Shown in pieces: positions 1 to 7,713 of a stretch of 19,637 nucleotides of DNA; positions within the stretch are counted from its first letter, which is position 1, and the number at the start of each line of letters is the position of its first letter. Both the position numbers and the translations under genes were made by a program. The DNA lies in assembly GCF_019414865.1 (NCBI RefSeq), contig NZ_DXLG01000022.1:1-19637 (forward strand), read 5' to 3'. The stretch comes from Veillonella sp. (lineage in GTDB: Bacteria; Bacillota; Negativicutes; Veillonellales; Veillonellaceae). Below the pieces are notes generated by a model, which saw nothing but the letters and a program-made list of their open reading frames with translations, did not search any database and was not told where the DNA came from.

Positions 1-9
1 TGCATTTTC

Positions 10-38
10 TTGCAATTCTTATGAGCTAGAATTATAAT
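10..38 (+). promoter_or_regulatory. Sigma-70-type promoter of the adhesin gene
   Basis: A -35 element TTGCAA (10-15) is separated by 17 bp from a perfect -10 TATAAT (33-38). Transcription would start near 45, giving a leader of about 130 nt before the adhesin ATG at 178. The leader holds a perfect 7-bp inverted repeat, ATTCATG (61-67) and CATGAAT (74-80), with a 6-nt loop. That hairpin could influence mRNA stability or translation, but no known regulator is implied. Confidence 0.65.
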
Positions 39-177
39 ATTAGAGTAATATTCATACTTTATTCATGTTAAATCATGAATGGTGCATAGAGGGTGCTATA
101 CGATTCAGGTTTCATCAGATAACTTTGAATCTTTTTTTGAGTATATTGTTTGTGTTGTCTTAAAAGGGGTACAACCT

Positions 178-2322
178 ATGAAAAAAGAATTGCTTTTAAC
201 GGCTATGATTACCGCCAGTATTACTACAACAGCCTTTGCTGCATCTAATTTAGATATTAGCGCTACCACTGCAGCGCCATTAAGCATGCAAAATTCCATT
301 GCCTATGGTGGGGATAATAAAGTTGAGCAGGGTATGTTCTCTCCTGTAAAAAATATATTGCTCGGTGGCGACAAGAATACAGTTCGACCTTCCGCTAATG
401 ATACTATCACCTCTGGTACTAATAATACTGTATCTGGCCCAGGCAGTATCGTAGCAGGTTGGTATAATACAAACTCTGCTACTCACAGCTTGGTAGTAGG
501 TACTAGCAATACTATTGGTGGTACTAATAACATCGCAGGCGGCTTTAACCATGCTAACAATGACAATGCGATTGATTCTTTATTAATTGGTACACATAAT
601 AGCATTGATGGTAGAAGCTCTGTGGCTTTGGGCACGAATAACACCGTTAAAGGCAATAATGCTTTGGTAGGTGGTACTGGTGCTAAGGTTCAAGGTAATA
701 ATGCTATTGCCTTTGGCGACAGTGCGAAAGCAACGTATGATGATGCGTATGCTATTGGTCGTAAAGCTGAAGCAACTGCTCAAAATACTGTTGCTATCGG
801 TAATAATGCAAAGGCCAATAACGATATGGGTACAGCGATTGGCTATAATGCAAAAGCAAAAAATGATTATGCTACAGCAGTAGGTTATAGTTCCATAGGT
901 TCTGGTAATCAATCTTCTGCATTTGGTTTTAATGCAGAAGCAACGGCTATGAATACAACTGCAGTTGGCTCCTATGCGAATGCTAGCGGTGCGTACTCCA
1001 CAGCGTTAGGCTTTAAAACAGTGGCTTCTAATGAAGACGCTGTGGCATTAGGTAATTATTCTACTAGTGCTGGTAAAAGTGCCTTTGCTGCTGGTACATT
1101 AGCGAATGCAGCAGAAAAGGACTCCTTAGCAATCGGCCATAGTGCAACTACAACAAAGGAAAATGGTATTGCTATCGGTACAAATGCATCTGTAACTGGT
1201 GTGGATTCTATTGCTATCGGCAAAGCCGCAAATATTGCTAAAGCGGGTAGCATTGTAATTGGTAGAAATACGACAGCAGATGAATTAGCAGTATCCATTG
1301 GTACTGACTCTGTAGCAACTGGTTGGGGTGGTACTGCAGTAGGTACTATTTCCAAAGCAACTGGTGCTCAATCCACTGCTATCGGTGATAATGCGCAAGC
1401 ATCTGATACATACTCCACAGCACTTGGTGTGTCTTCCGTAGCTTCCGGCAGAGCGGCTAATGCGATTGGCCTTTCTAAAGCGACAGGCTTTGCATCCAAT
1501 GCTATTGGCTTTGTAGCGGAGGCTTCTGGTAAAAGCGCTACTGCAATCGGAAATGCAGCTAAAGCTCTTAATGAAAACTCCATCGCTATTGGTACGAATG
1601 CGAAGGCTGCCACAGACAATAGTATTGCATTAGGTGCTAAGTCTGTTACTGCTACAGCAGTGTCTACTAATTCTGGTGTTATCGGCGGCAGAACCTATAA
1701 CTTTGCTGGTGGAAATGCGGTTGGTACATTGAGCATTGGTGATAGTGGTGCAGAACGCACCATTACAAATGTAGCAGCAGGCCGTGTATCTGCGACATCT
1801 ACTGATGCAGTTAATGGCTCCCAACTACATGCTATTAAAGACGTGGTAGATAATCATGAAAACCGTATCACTACCATAGAAGGCGATATTAATACATTAA
1901 ATAATCGTATTATTAATGGCGGTGCTAATAGCTTAAATGAAGCTAAATCCTACACTGATCAACAAGTATCTAGCGTAGCGGCTGCTTCTGCAGCACTAGC
2001 TGGCTTGCATCCATTAGATTTTGATAAACATGACAAATGGTCCTACTCCGTTGGCTTTGGTAACTATAAAAATGCTAATGCAGCGGCGTTAGGTGCGTTC
2101 TATCGCCCTAATAAAAACACCATGTTTAATGCTGCTACTACCGTTGGTAACGGCCGTAATTCTATTAGCTTAGGTGCCAATTTTAAATTTGGTAAAAGCT
2201 CTGAAGAGGTAACTACTGAAGATGCTACACAACTCAAGAAAGATATGAAAGACCTATCTGAAAAATATAATGAGTTAGAACGAAAATATACTGAATTGGC
2301 AGCTAAATTAGAATCTAAATAA
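178..2322 (+). CDS. Trimeric autotransporter adhesin (YadA-like), type Vc secretion
   Basis: This 714-residue protein should trimerise on the outer surface and mediate adhesion or aggregation. ATG 178 is chosen because AAAAGGGG lies just upstream and a signal peptide follows at once (residues 1-21, cleavage after AFA); the upstream ATG at 79 would add 33 residues with no signal. Residues 25-150 are divergent Gly/Asn-rich repeats. Residues 150-510 carry about 23 YadA head repeats of roughly 14 residues, each with an A(I/V/L/F)G core. A neck with TDAVNGSQL sits near 535-550, a short coiled-coil stalk near 555-605, and the beta-barrel anchor at about 620-672. Unusually, about 42 charged residues with heptad character follow the anchor, which normally ends the protein. 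Veillonella TAAs (the Vta proteins of V. parvula) are known biofilm and autoaggregation factors; assignment to one of them cannot be made here. Confidence 0.93.
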   Translation: MKKELLLTAMITASITTTAFAASNLDISATTAAPLSMQNSIAYGGDNKVEQGMFSPVKNILLGGDKNTVRPSANDTITSGTNNTVSGPGSIVAGWYNTNSATHSLVVGTSNTIGGTNNIAGGFNHANNDNAIDSLLIGTHNSIDGRSSVALGTNNTVKGNNALVGGTGAKVQGNNAIAFGDSAKATYDDAYAIGRKAEATAQNTVAIGNNAKANNDMGTAIGYNAKAKNDYATAVGYSSIGSGNQSSAFGFNAEATAMNTTAVGSYANASGAYSTALGFKTVASNEDAVALGNYSTSAGKSAFAAGTLANAAEKDSLAIGHSATTTKENGIAIGTNASVTGVDSIAIGKAANIAKAGSIVIGRNTTADELAVSIGTDSVATGWGGTAVGTISKATGAQSTAIGDNAQASDTYSTALGVSSVASGRAANAIGLSKATGFASNAIGFVAEASGKSATAIGNAAKALNENSIAIGTNAKAATDNSIALGAKSVTATAVSTNSGVIGGRTYNFAGGNAVGTLSIGDSGAERTITNVAAGRVSATSTDAVNGSQLHAIKDVVDNHENRITTIEGDINTLNNRIINGGANSLNEAKSYTDQQVSSVAAASAALAGLHPLDFDKHDKWSYSVGFGNYKNANAAALGAFYRPNKNTMFNAATTVGNGRNSISLGANFKFGKSSEEVTTEDATQLKKDMKDLSEKYNELERKYTELAAKLESK

Positions 2323-2349
2323 TTAGAACCTAAATAAGAATCCAAATAG
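2308..2349 (+). repeat. In-frame tandem repeat of the last codons and stop of the adhesin gene
   Basis: The 15-nt block TTAGAATCTAAATAA (Leu-Glu-Ser-Lys-stop, 2308-2322) is followed directly by TTAGAACCTAAATAA (2323-2337) and a 12-nt version, GAATCCAAATAG (2338-2349). All three are in the adhesin frame, so three consecutive stop codons close the gene. It reads as duplication of the extreme 3' end of the coiled-coil tail. Confidence 0.75.
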
Positions 2350-2360
2350 TGTGATCAATA

Positions 2361-2394
2361 CTCCTACAAGACGTATCTTGTAGGGGTATTTTTT
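2361..2394 (+). terminator. Rho-independent terminator of the adhesin gene
   Basis: The stem CCTACAAG (2363-2370) pairs with CTTGTAGG (2377-2384) around a 6-nt loop and is extended by two outer pairs. A T-rich run follows at 2389-2394. It isolates the adhesin gene from the array downstream. Confidence 0.85.
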
Positions 2395-2427
2395 ATCCTA
2401 TGCTTTCATTATAAGTATTCCTTAAAA

Positions 2428-2436
2428 TGATATAAT
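2428..2436 (+). promoter_or_regulatory. Extended -10 promoter in front of the array
   Basis: TGATATAAT is a perfect extended -10 (TGnTATAAT) with no convincing -35. The start of transcription would be near 2443, so the tandem repeats at 2448-2519 would lie in the 5' untranslated region of the gene at 2556. Confidence 0.5.
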
Positions 2437-2447
2437 TAAGATATATA

Positions 2448-2519
2448 TTCAGTTACATATTCAGTTACATATTCAGTTACATATTTAGTTACATATTTAG
2501 TTACATAGTCAGTTAAACA
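2448..2519 (+). repeat. 12-bp tandem repeat block (about six units) in a leader
   Basis: Three identical copies of TTCAGTTACATA (2448-2459, 2460-2471, 2472-2483) are followed by two of TTTAGTTACATA (2484-2495, 2496-2507) and a decayed copy, GTCAGTTAAACA (2508-2519). The units are contiguous with no spacers, so this is not a CRISPR array. It lies between the putative promoter and the start codon at 2556, where slippage would change leader length in 12-nt steps. Confidence 0.9.
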
Positions 2520-2555
2520 TTATATGTAAACAGCAGTATATGGGGGAGAGTGCAT

Positions 2556-3386
2556 ATGAGCTTTTACAATTGGATTCAAGAAAAACTATTTGATAATTTC
2601 GAAGAATGGCGCTTGAAGAGCCCTGGTTCTAATGGAAACGGTTTTAATATAGTCGGAATAGATAATACCTTAAAGGCTATGCATGATGGATTTTATATGT
2701 ACATGGAGTTATACCCACCTCATGCCATCGATGGATGTACAGCCATGAAAGCACGTGTAGGTAAAACGCAGGATGCAGTAGATTTATTCTTAGATATAGA
2801 TGGCAAGACCTATCGTATGGCTGATGTAAGTTATCCTGACGCAGTGAAGATGATGCGGGCTTTTATGAAAAAACGCAGAGTACCTGACTATAGTTTGTGT
2901 GTAGAAGCAGTGTATCTAGATATTGATCAGATGCGATCTACATTTACAGAATTAGCAACGTTGTTGCTAGGCGATGCAAAACAAGCTAAATCGTTTATGA
3001 CCAAGGTAAAGTTGAGCTCCCTGGAAGAATTGGAAGATAGCTGGTGGAACCTCTATGAGGAACTACTCTCTAAAGGATATGCCGTAGAGTTAGACTGTAA
3101 ATGTGAACTAGAGGATTTTATTTATCATGTACAGAAGTTAATACGTAATAAGTCTTTAGATACTAGAGAAAATCTAACTATTGATACAGCAACATTAGAT
3201 GAAGATCAAGTTATTATGGACTGGTGTGCTAGTCTTAATTCTACGTGGGAAAACTATACGTTAGCAGGCATGGACACAGGAACCGATAGCTTTGTACTTA
3301 TGGTGCTTTCAAATGAGGAATTCAAAATAGCCAAAGAACTAGCGAAAGAACTATTACATAGAATTGATGTAGCTGAACACTTGTGA
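2556..3386 (+). CDS. Hypothetical protein, C-terminus resembling DUF6630
   Basis: This 276-residue acidic protein has no signal peptide or membrane segment and is probably cytoplasmic. Start ATG 2556 is preferred over GTG 2550 because the GGGGGAG at 2542-2548 is then 7 nt away, the same arrangement as in the next gene. The last 60 residues (from about LDEDQVIMDWC, then LAGMDTGTDSFVL and a closing HRIDVAEHL) resemble what I recall of DUF6630; this is from memory and tentative. The N-terminal half is unassigned. It is the first gene of the array and follows a leader with 12-bp tandem repeats. Function unknown; an immunity-like or toxin-neutralising role is only suggested by the company it keeps. 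Confidence 0.8.
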   Translation: MSFYNWIQEKLFDNFEEWRLKSPGSNGNGFNIVGIDNTLKAMHDGFYMYMELYPPHAIDGCTAMKARVGKTQDAVDLFLDIDGKTYRMADVSYPDAVKMMRAFMKKRRVPDYSLCVEAVYLDIDQMRSTFTELATLLLGDAKQAKSFMTKVKLSSLEELEDSWWNLYEELLSKGYAVELDCKCELEDFIYHVQKLIRNKSLDTRENLTIDTATLDEDQVIMDWCASLNSTWENYTLAGMDTGTDSFVLMVLSNEEFKIAKELAKELLHRIDVAEHL

Positions 3387-3504
3387 TGCAACAGAACATT
3401 TTAATGTTATAGAAGTAATTATACTATGGCATCATCTGTAAAAGGATGTAGTTCTAACTGTAAATAGTTTGTACCGTAAAATGTGATGAATAGGAGAGAG
3501 TCAT

Positions 3505-4320
3505 ATGAGTATTGTACGTTTACCAGAATATGAAGCAGAGTTTGAATCGGAAGAGTTTGAAATCTATGCATTGCCACGCAGCGATGCGAATGGGGCTAGT
3601 CCTTATTTAGATAAGTATCATAGACCACTGGTGGACACCGATGCTATCCTAGATACTCGAACTGGTATGCTTGACCGTAGCGAAGGCATTTTGACGTGGA
3701 TTATTGAGGGCCTTGATGATAGATGGGGTTATTCTTTTGAGCCCCATGGGATCTATAAATTATTGGTTAAGAAAGCAAAGCCTTTAGAGGACTTGGGCTA
3801 TATGCGCCCCTCTTGGAATAATCGCTATTATGTGCTTGAGGTATTAGAGGAGCATGCTAAACATAGAGAATTAGAGGCGTTGTCGGCGTATTTGAAAACC
3901 CCTAAATACCTTCATACTGACCGGGGTGACTTCCTGTTAAATCGAGAGTATCAATATTACACAGCCAGAATTGATGATTATGCTTTCACCCTTGATGTGG
4001 ATGAGGACTCTGATGAAAGTTGTACCGTAGCATTGGCTGCTTTCAATACAATCGATAATTTTAAAGCATTTGAACAACGAATTAGTACCTATATTAGTGA
4101 AAAATTACTAGATCTTGCTAATGATTGGCTCGACAATGATGACCAAGATCCGATTACGTCAGACGTATTTGCTAAGCGTATTACGATGGATGAATTGGCA
4201 TTTCGTAACGATGGCACCATAGAGGTCTATTATGACGACGATGATATCTTCTGGGGGCACTGTATCATAGCTCATATTGATGCGGATGGTAACCCTGTTG
4301 ATGCGGATATTGCAGGATAA
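3505..4320 (+). CDS. DUF2262 domain protein
   Basis: This is a 271-residue acidic, soluble protein. The C-terminal half (about 150-271) has the look of DUF2262: an Asp-rich strand followed by YYDDDDIFWGHCII at 242-255 and a closing DADIAG. The N-terminal 145 residues are not assigned. ATG 3505 has GGAGAGAG immediately upstream. DUF2262 proteins are uncharacterised and often sit in clusters of small soluble proteins resembling immunity genes. The gap before it is 118 nt and holds a weak 6-bp inverted repeat (3395-3408) but no clear promoter. The next gene starts 20 nt downstream, so the two are probably co-transcribed. Confidence 0.8.
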   Translation: MSIVRLPEYEAEFESEEFEIYALPRSDANGASPYLDKYHRPLVDTDAILDTRTGMLDRSEGILTWIIEGLDDRWGYSFEPHGIYKLLVKKAKPLEDLGYMRPSWNNRYYVLEVLEEHAKHRELEALSAYLKTPKYLHTDRGDFLLNREYQYYTARIDDYAFTLDVDEDSDESCTVALAAFNTIDNFKAFEQRISTYISEKLLDLANDWLDNDDQDPITSDVFAKRITMDELAFRNDGTIEVYYDDDDIFWGHCIIAHIDADGNPVDADIAG

Positions 4321-4340
4321 TCAATTAATGGAGAGAAACA

Positions 4341-4847
4341 ATGGAAGATATGTATAAATTAGTCAAAGATTTCTTTAGTCATGACTTTGAACTAGATGAT
4401 TTATTTGATTCTGAATCTATTATTTGGATTGACTGGCGCGAGGATGACGAAGATGTGGTGTGCTATTTCAATGATATGATGGATGAGCCTATCGATATTC
4501 AAACCGTTAGTAATGGCAAGTCCTATGGTGACGATATTGTGTTACAAAAGGGCGATAAAGAACTGCAAATTCCTTATAGTGAGGAGAAAGATCGGGATGT
4601 AACTATCAAATACTTCAACGACTTCGTTCAGCCTGATTATGAGGTGCGCTGGTTTGTTGAAAGCCTTGGAAACGATACACTTGGTTTTACCGTGCTTTCA
4701 GGGGCAGAATGGGCCAATTTAGAAGATGAATTTGGTGCAGATACAGTTCGTTACTATTTCGAGCCTATCAATCTTGAAAGTAACATGTTTAATCTCGACA
4801 TGGATGAAGTTTCTGCATTATTAGAATTACGAGAAAATAATAGATGA
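4341..4847 (+). CDS. Hypothetical acidic protein of the array
   Basis: This 168-residue protein is strongly acidic, with many Asp/Glu in the first 60 residues, and has no signal peptide or membrane helix. I do not recognise a named domain. The C-terminal part (about residues 92-155, including VQPDYEVRWF and LGFTVLSGAEW) looks like a compact alpha/beta fold of the kind found in small immunity-like proteins. Its start is preceded by GGAGAG with good spacing. It lies 20 nt after the DUF2262 gene and 40 nt before the next gene, in an apparent operon. Function unknown. Confidence 0.75.
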   Translation: MEDMYKLVKDFFSHDFELDDLFDSESIIWIDWREDDEDVVCYFNDMMDEPIDIQTVSNGKSYGDDIVLQKGDKELQIPYSEEKDRDVTIKYFNDFVQPDYEVRWFVESLGNDTLGFTVLSGAEWANLEDEFGADTVRYYFEPINLESNMFNLDMDEVSALLELRENNR

Positions 4848-4887
4848 AATAACCGGTAATGAGCCGATAGAATAAGAGGTTATCAAT

Positions 4888-5430
4888 ATGAACTATTTAG
4901 AAACATTACGAAATGACGCTAAACTAGCTGAAGAGTTTGATATGCTGTTTGATTTCTGCCTATTAGACGGGTTGGAAGAACGAGATACTGCTGAGGGGCG
5001 ATGCACATTCTCTTTACCCGGCAAAGCCTTTGCTCGTGATGGTGCCGGCGGTGAATATCATCAATTAGAGGATGGCTCTATCGGGTATATGAGTAGCGAA
5101 GGGGAATGTGGTCGTATAGCTGAAAGTGTAGATGATTTAATCCATTTATTTGTGTACAGCATTTGTTGGCATGATTATTGTGACGCTAGCCAATATACGG
5201 ACATATCTACTCTCGAAACCTATGCCAATGAGCGTCATGATGAAATCGTCTCTTATACAGAAATGGATGTATGGGAAACCGTTGTTCAGGCGCTAGGCAT
5301 GCCTTTAGAAGCAAATGTGGCTGCTGAATTACAAAAATTCTATAACGCTGCACATCGAGCTCTTTTATATATTTGTTATTTCCATGAAGATGATGGAACC
5401 GTTACAGAATCACAAAATCTGTTTTTCTAG
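4888..5430 (+). CDS. SUKH (SMI1/KNR4)-like protein
   Basis: This 180-residue soluble acidic protein has its start supported by AAGAGG upstream. Residues 48-63, FARDGAGGEYHQLEDG, then IGYMSSEGECGRIAES and a helix VDDLIHLF, recall the core of SUKH-superfamily immunity proteins, where an aromatic/Gly-Asp segment is followed by a strand and a helix. The match is by eye and moderate. SUKH proteins are known as immunity proteins against nuclease and other polymorphic toxins. There is no toxin gene beside it. It sits in the operon-like run between genes ending at 4847 and starting at 5456. Confidence 0.72.
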   Translation: MNYLETLRNDAKLAEEFDMLFDFCLLDGLEERDTAEGRCTFSLPGKAFARDGAGGEYHQLEDGSIGYMSSEGECGRIAESVDDLIHLFVYSICWHDYCDASQYTDISTLETYANERHDEIVSYTEMDVWETVVQALGMPLEANVAAELQKFYNAAHRALLYICYFHEDDGTVTESQNLFF

Positions 5431-5455
5431 ACGTATTGCTTAAAAGGAGAATTAT

Positions 5456-6256
5456 ATGGCTATTGATGGAGTAAAAATCATAGATAGTGATGATGGCCAT
5501 GATATTTATAATTTGATTGTTGAGCGCTATAGAGATGGCACTAGTATTGATACAATTGTTTCAGAAATTTTGGCTGAAGAGCAGAATTTTTGTACTGACG
5601 AATTCTATACAGAAATTTATTGGACTGCCGTAGCCTATTCGCTGTGGAAGATAGGTCATTTACCGCAGGATATCAAAGAGAAAGCATTAGACATAATCGC
5701 GAAGGGTCCTCATGAGTTTTGGCTAGAAATCGATAGTAAGGCCTTTAAACAGCGTCAAAAGATATTAGATAAGTTAGCCCTGCAGCTACAGAGCGAAAAT
5801 CTAAAGCCTGTTAAGGTTCGTAAATCTAAAACGAAGAGAGAACCTCATTTTAAGATGGGGGACGTATTAGCTGTTAAGTTTGAAAAAAACTATGGTGCTA
5901 TCTTTGTGTCTGACGTAGATCAATCGCCGCGAAAAATCGAGTACCATTTAGCCTGTACGCGGCTTTTACAAGAAGAAAAACCAACAATGGAGGACTTTCT
6001 AAATAGCAAAATCGCATGCCGGAAAGATAATACAAATTTTGGTATCGATACAGACTGTTGGTTCAATCATAAGGACCTAGGCCTGTTGCTAGAAAATTTA
6101 GAAATCATCGGAACCGTTGAACTCTATCCATGTAAACTATGGAAACTAGCACCAAGAGGCACGTTGGAGGACATCTATGAGGAGATTACAGACAACCCTA
6201 GAATCGGAAAACTACGTCTCATAGACACCTATGAACTGGTGAAAGAGGTTGTTTAG
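5456..6256 (+). CDS. Two-part hypothetical protein with Imm26-like C-terminal domain
   Basis: This 266-residue protein has AAAAGGAG before its ATG. Residues 1-112 are helical and unassigned. A basic linker (about 116-131, Lys/Arg-rich) leads to a second domain beginning FKMGDVLAVKFEKNYGAIFV (132-151). That opening strand pair resembles the start of Imm26-type immunity domains, where a GD..A motif precedes strands. The basic linker stands out because the neighbours are acidic. It begins 25 nt after the preceding stop, consistent with co-transcription. The Imm26 assignment is tentative. Confidence 0.75.
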   Translation: MAIDGVKIIDSDDGHDIYNLIVERYRDGTSIDTIVSEILAEEQNFCTDEFYTEIYWTAVAYSLWKIGHLPQDIKEKALDIIAKGPHEFWLEIDSKAFKQRQKILDKLALQLQSENLKPVKVRKSKTKREPHFKMGDVLAVKFEKNYGAIFVSDVDQSPRKIEYHLACTRLLQEEKPTMEDFLNSKIACRKDNTNFGIDTDCWFNHKDLGLLLENLEIIGTVELYPCKLWKLAPRGTLEDIYEEITDNPRIGKLRLIDTYELVKEVV

Positions 6257-6307
6257 GAATAATTATGGGAATTACAACCGATTATGTATTTGTGGAGGGC
6301 ATAGATT

Positions 6308-6814
6308 ATGGGTTTGATTGCAAATTATAGCTGTTTAAGCGATGCGAATTTAAAAGAGCTTAAAGCTATGGGCTCAGAAGAAGAGGAAATTCTTGAAAGT
6401 GTTGAAGAGTGGAATGACGACGATGAGTTATTGCTTGATATCGACAAGATGTGGGATGTGCTCCATTTCGTGCTTACCGGCGTAAGCACTGACCATAAGG
6501 ATGATAATAACCCTCTTAGCCAAGCTGTGCTTGGCATAACAGCTGTTGAAGAACTATCGGATTACTTAGCGTATACTGAACACGATAAGTTAGCAGATAT
6601 CGTGGCGGCTCTAGAGCGGTTTGATATGGAAGAGGCTCTTGAATCCTTTGATATGGCAGCCTGCAAAGAGGCAGAGTTATATCCAAATATTTGGGATTAT
6701 GATGAGGAAGAGGAAGAAATCAGAGATGAACTTCTTCATGATTTCGAGCAGATGAAGGTATTCTATAAAAAAGTGCTAGAAGCGAAGGGGCATGTGCTTG
6801 TATCAATTTGTTAG
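6308..6814 (+). CDS. DUF1877 (YfbM-family) protein
   Basis: The 168 residues match E. coli YfbM along the length: an N-terminal MGLIANY, then DIDKMWDVLHFVLTG (44-58) and NPLSQAVLG (68-76), then a helical C-terminus with AELYPNIWD. Length agrees with YfbM (about 167). The biochemical function of the family is unknown. It is predicted to be cytoplasmic and acidic. ATG 6308 has GTGGAGGG upstream. Homologues frequently occur next to other immunity-like genes, which fits this array. The gap to the previous gene is 51 nt. Confidence 0.9.
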   Translation: MGLIANYSCLSDANLKELKAMGSEEEEILESVEEWNDDDELLLDIDKMWDVLHFVLTGVSTDHKDDNNPLSQAVLGITAVEELSDYLAYTEHDKLADIVAALERFDMEEALESFDMAACKEAELYPNIWDYDEEEEEIRDELLHDFEQMKVFYKKVLEAKGHVLVSIC

Positions 6815-6826
6815 GCCCGTTATAAT
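6798..6826 (+). promoter_or_regulatory. Promoter for the leucine-rich repeat gene
   Basis: TTGTAT (6798-6803), a 17-bp spacer and a perfect TATAAT (6821-6826) overlap the end of the DUF1877 gene. Transcription would start near 6833, about 60 nt before the ATG at 6892. This suggests that the last two genes of the array can be transcribed separately. Confidence 0.5.
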
Positions 6827-6891
6827 CTGTTGGACATGGCTCTGGTTATAGATAAACTAATTATAGGACTGACAAAGATGAGGAATTGTAA

Positions 6892-7656
6892 ATGGCAGTG
6901 TTAACAGAAAAGCAAATTAAATATGGCTTTGACTACTATCATAAGGATGAGAAACAACTAAAATCTGTAGTTGAGGTTTCTGAATATGATGGTGAAGACA
7001 AGCTGATGATTAATTGTACACAGCTAGATGAAGACTATTCTGCTAAAGATAAGAAACGCATTTTACAGGAGTGGTGTACTTTTTTAGTTGAACATCCAGA
7101 TATCTTTACAGAGCTCATGTTTTGTACAAGAATGCCACAGGAGTTATTTGATGCGGTGTGTGCCCAACGGAGACTCAAAAAATTACATATAAAATGGGGC
7201 GTTTATCCAGATATTTCAAAATTAGAGAACTTACAAGAACTAGAATACCTACATATTGGGTCCGGAAGAAGTGTATCAAGATTAGAGCCTATTTCAAGAT
7301 TAGTAAATTTAGTAGCGCTGTCGATTGAAAACTTTCAACAAATTGATGATTATGCGACATTAGCTAATCTAAAACATCTTGAAAGTCTTGCCTTAGAAGG
7401 TGACTTCGCCGCTCCTAAAATTCTTAAGGTTCAATCCTTAGAATTTCTACGCCATATGAAACAGTTGCGCTTTTTCAGCTTTTTAACGGCAAAGGTGATA
7501 GATAAAGACTACTCTCCCATTTTAGAACTCAATAATTTAGAACATCTTACGTTAAAATCTTGTAAAGAGGTTAAGCAGTTGTACCCTCAATTAATTAAAC
7601 TACCAAAGTTGAAGTATGGCACTGTATTAGAACGACCGGAATTATATGAGAAATAA
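6892..7656 (+). CDS. Leucine-rich repeat protein
   Basis: This 254-residue protein lacks a signal peptide, so the repeats are likely intracellular. Residues 1-90 form an unassigned N-terminal domain. From about residue 93 to 235 there are five or six leucine-rich repeats with LxxLxxLxI spacing, for example LKKLHI, LQELEYLHI, LVNLVALSI, LKHLESLAL and LNNLEHLTL. The N-terminal and repeat layout recalls LRR proteins accompanying immunity genes in other bacteria. A weak Shine-Dalgarno (GAGGA) precedes the ATG. LRRs usually bind proteins; the partner here is unknown. Confidence 0.85.
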   Translation: MAVLTEKQIKYGFDYYHKDEKQLKSVVEVSEYDGEDKLMINCTQLDEDYSAKDKKRILQEWCTFLVEHPDIFTELMFCTRMPQELFDAVCAQRRLKKLHIKWGVYPDISKLENLQELEYLHIGSGRSVSRLEPISRLVNLVALSIENFQQIDDYATLANLKHLESLALEGDFAAPKILKVQSLEFLRHMKQLRFFSFLTAKVIDKDYSPILELNNLEHLTLKSCKEVKQLYPQLIKLPKLKYGTVLERPELYEK

Positions 7657-7665
7657 GGCTTGAGA

Positions 7666-7692
7666 TATAAGTCATGAGCTATAACTTATAAT
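7666..7692 (+). promoter_or_regulatory. Inverted repeat with -10-like box before the DUF2695 gene
   Basis: TATAAGT (7666-7672) and ACTTATA (7684-7690) form a 7-bp inverted repeat with an 11-nt centre, and the right arm overlaps TATAAT (7687-7692). No good -35 is seen. It could be an operator over a weak promoter, or chance in AT-rich DNA. Confidence 0.3.
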
Positions 7693-7713
7693 ACATAAAA
7701 GGGAGTAATCATA

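Noticed and set aside
79..177. Upstream start for the adhesin at 79
   Set aside because: It adds 33 residues with no signal peptide and poor ribosome binding site; the start at 178 has both.
583..1824. Long open frames on the reverse strand within the adhesin gene
   Set aside because: These are by-products of the repetitive, biased codons of the adhesin; no ribosome binding sites or recognisable domains.
2448..2519. CRISPR-like array
   Set aside because: Units are 12 bp and contiguous, without unique spacers or cas genes.
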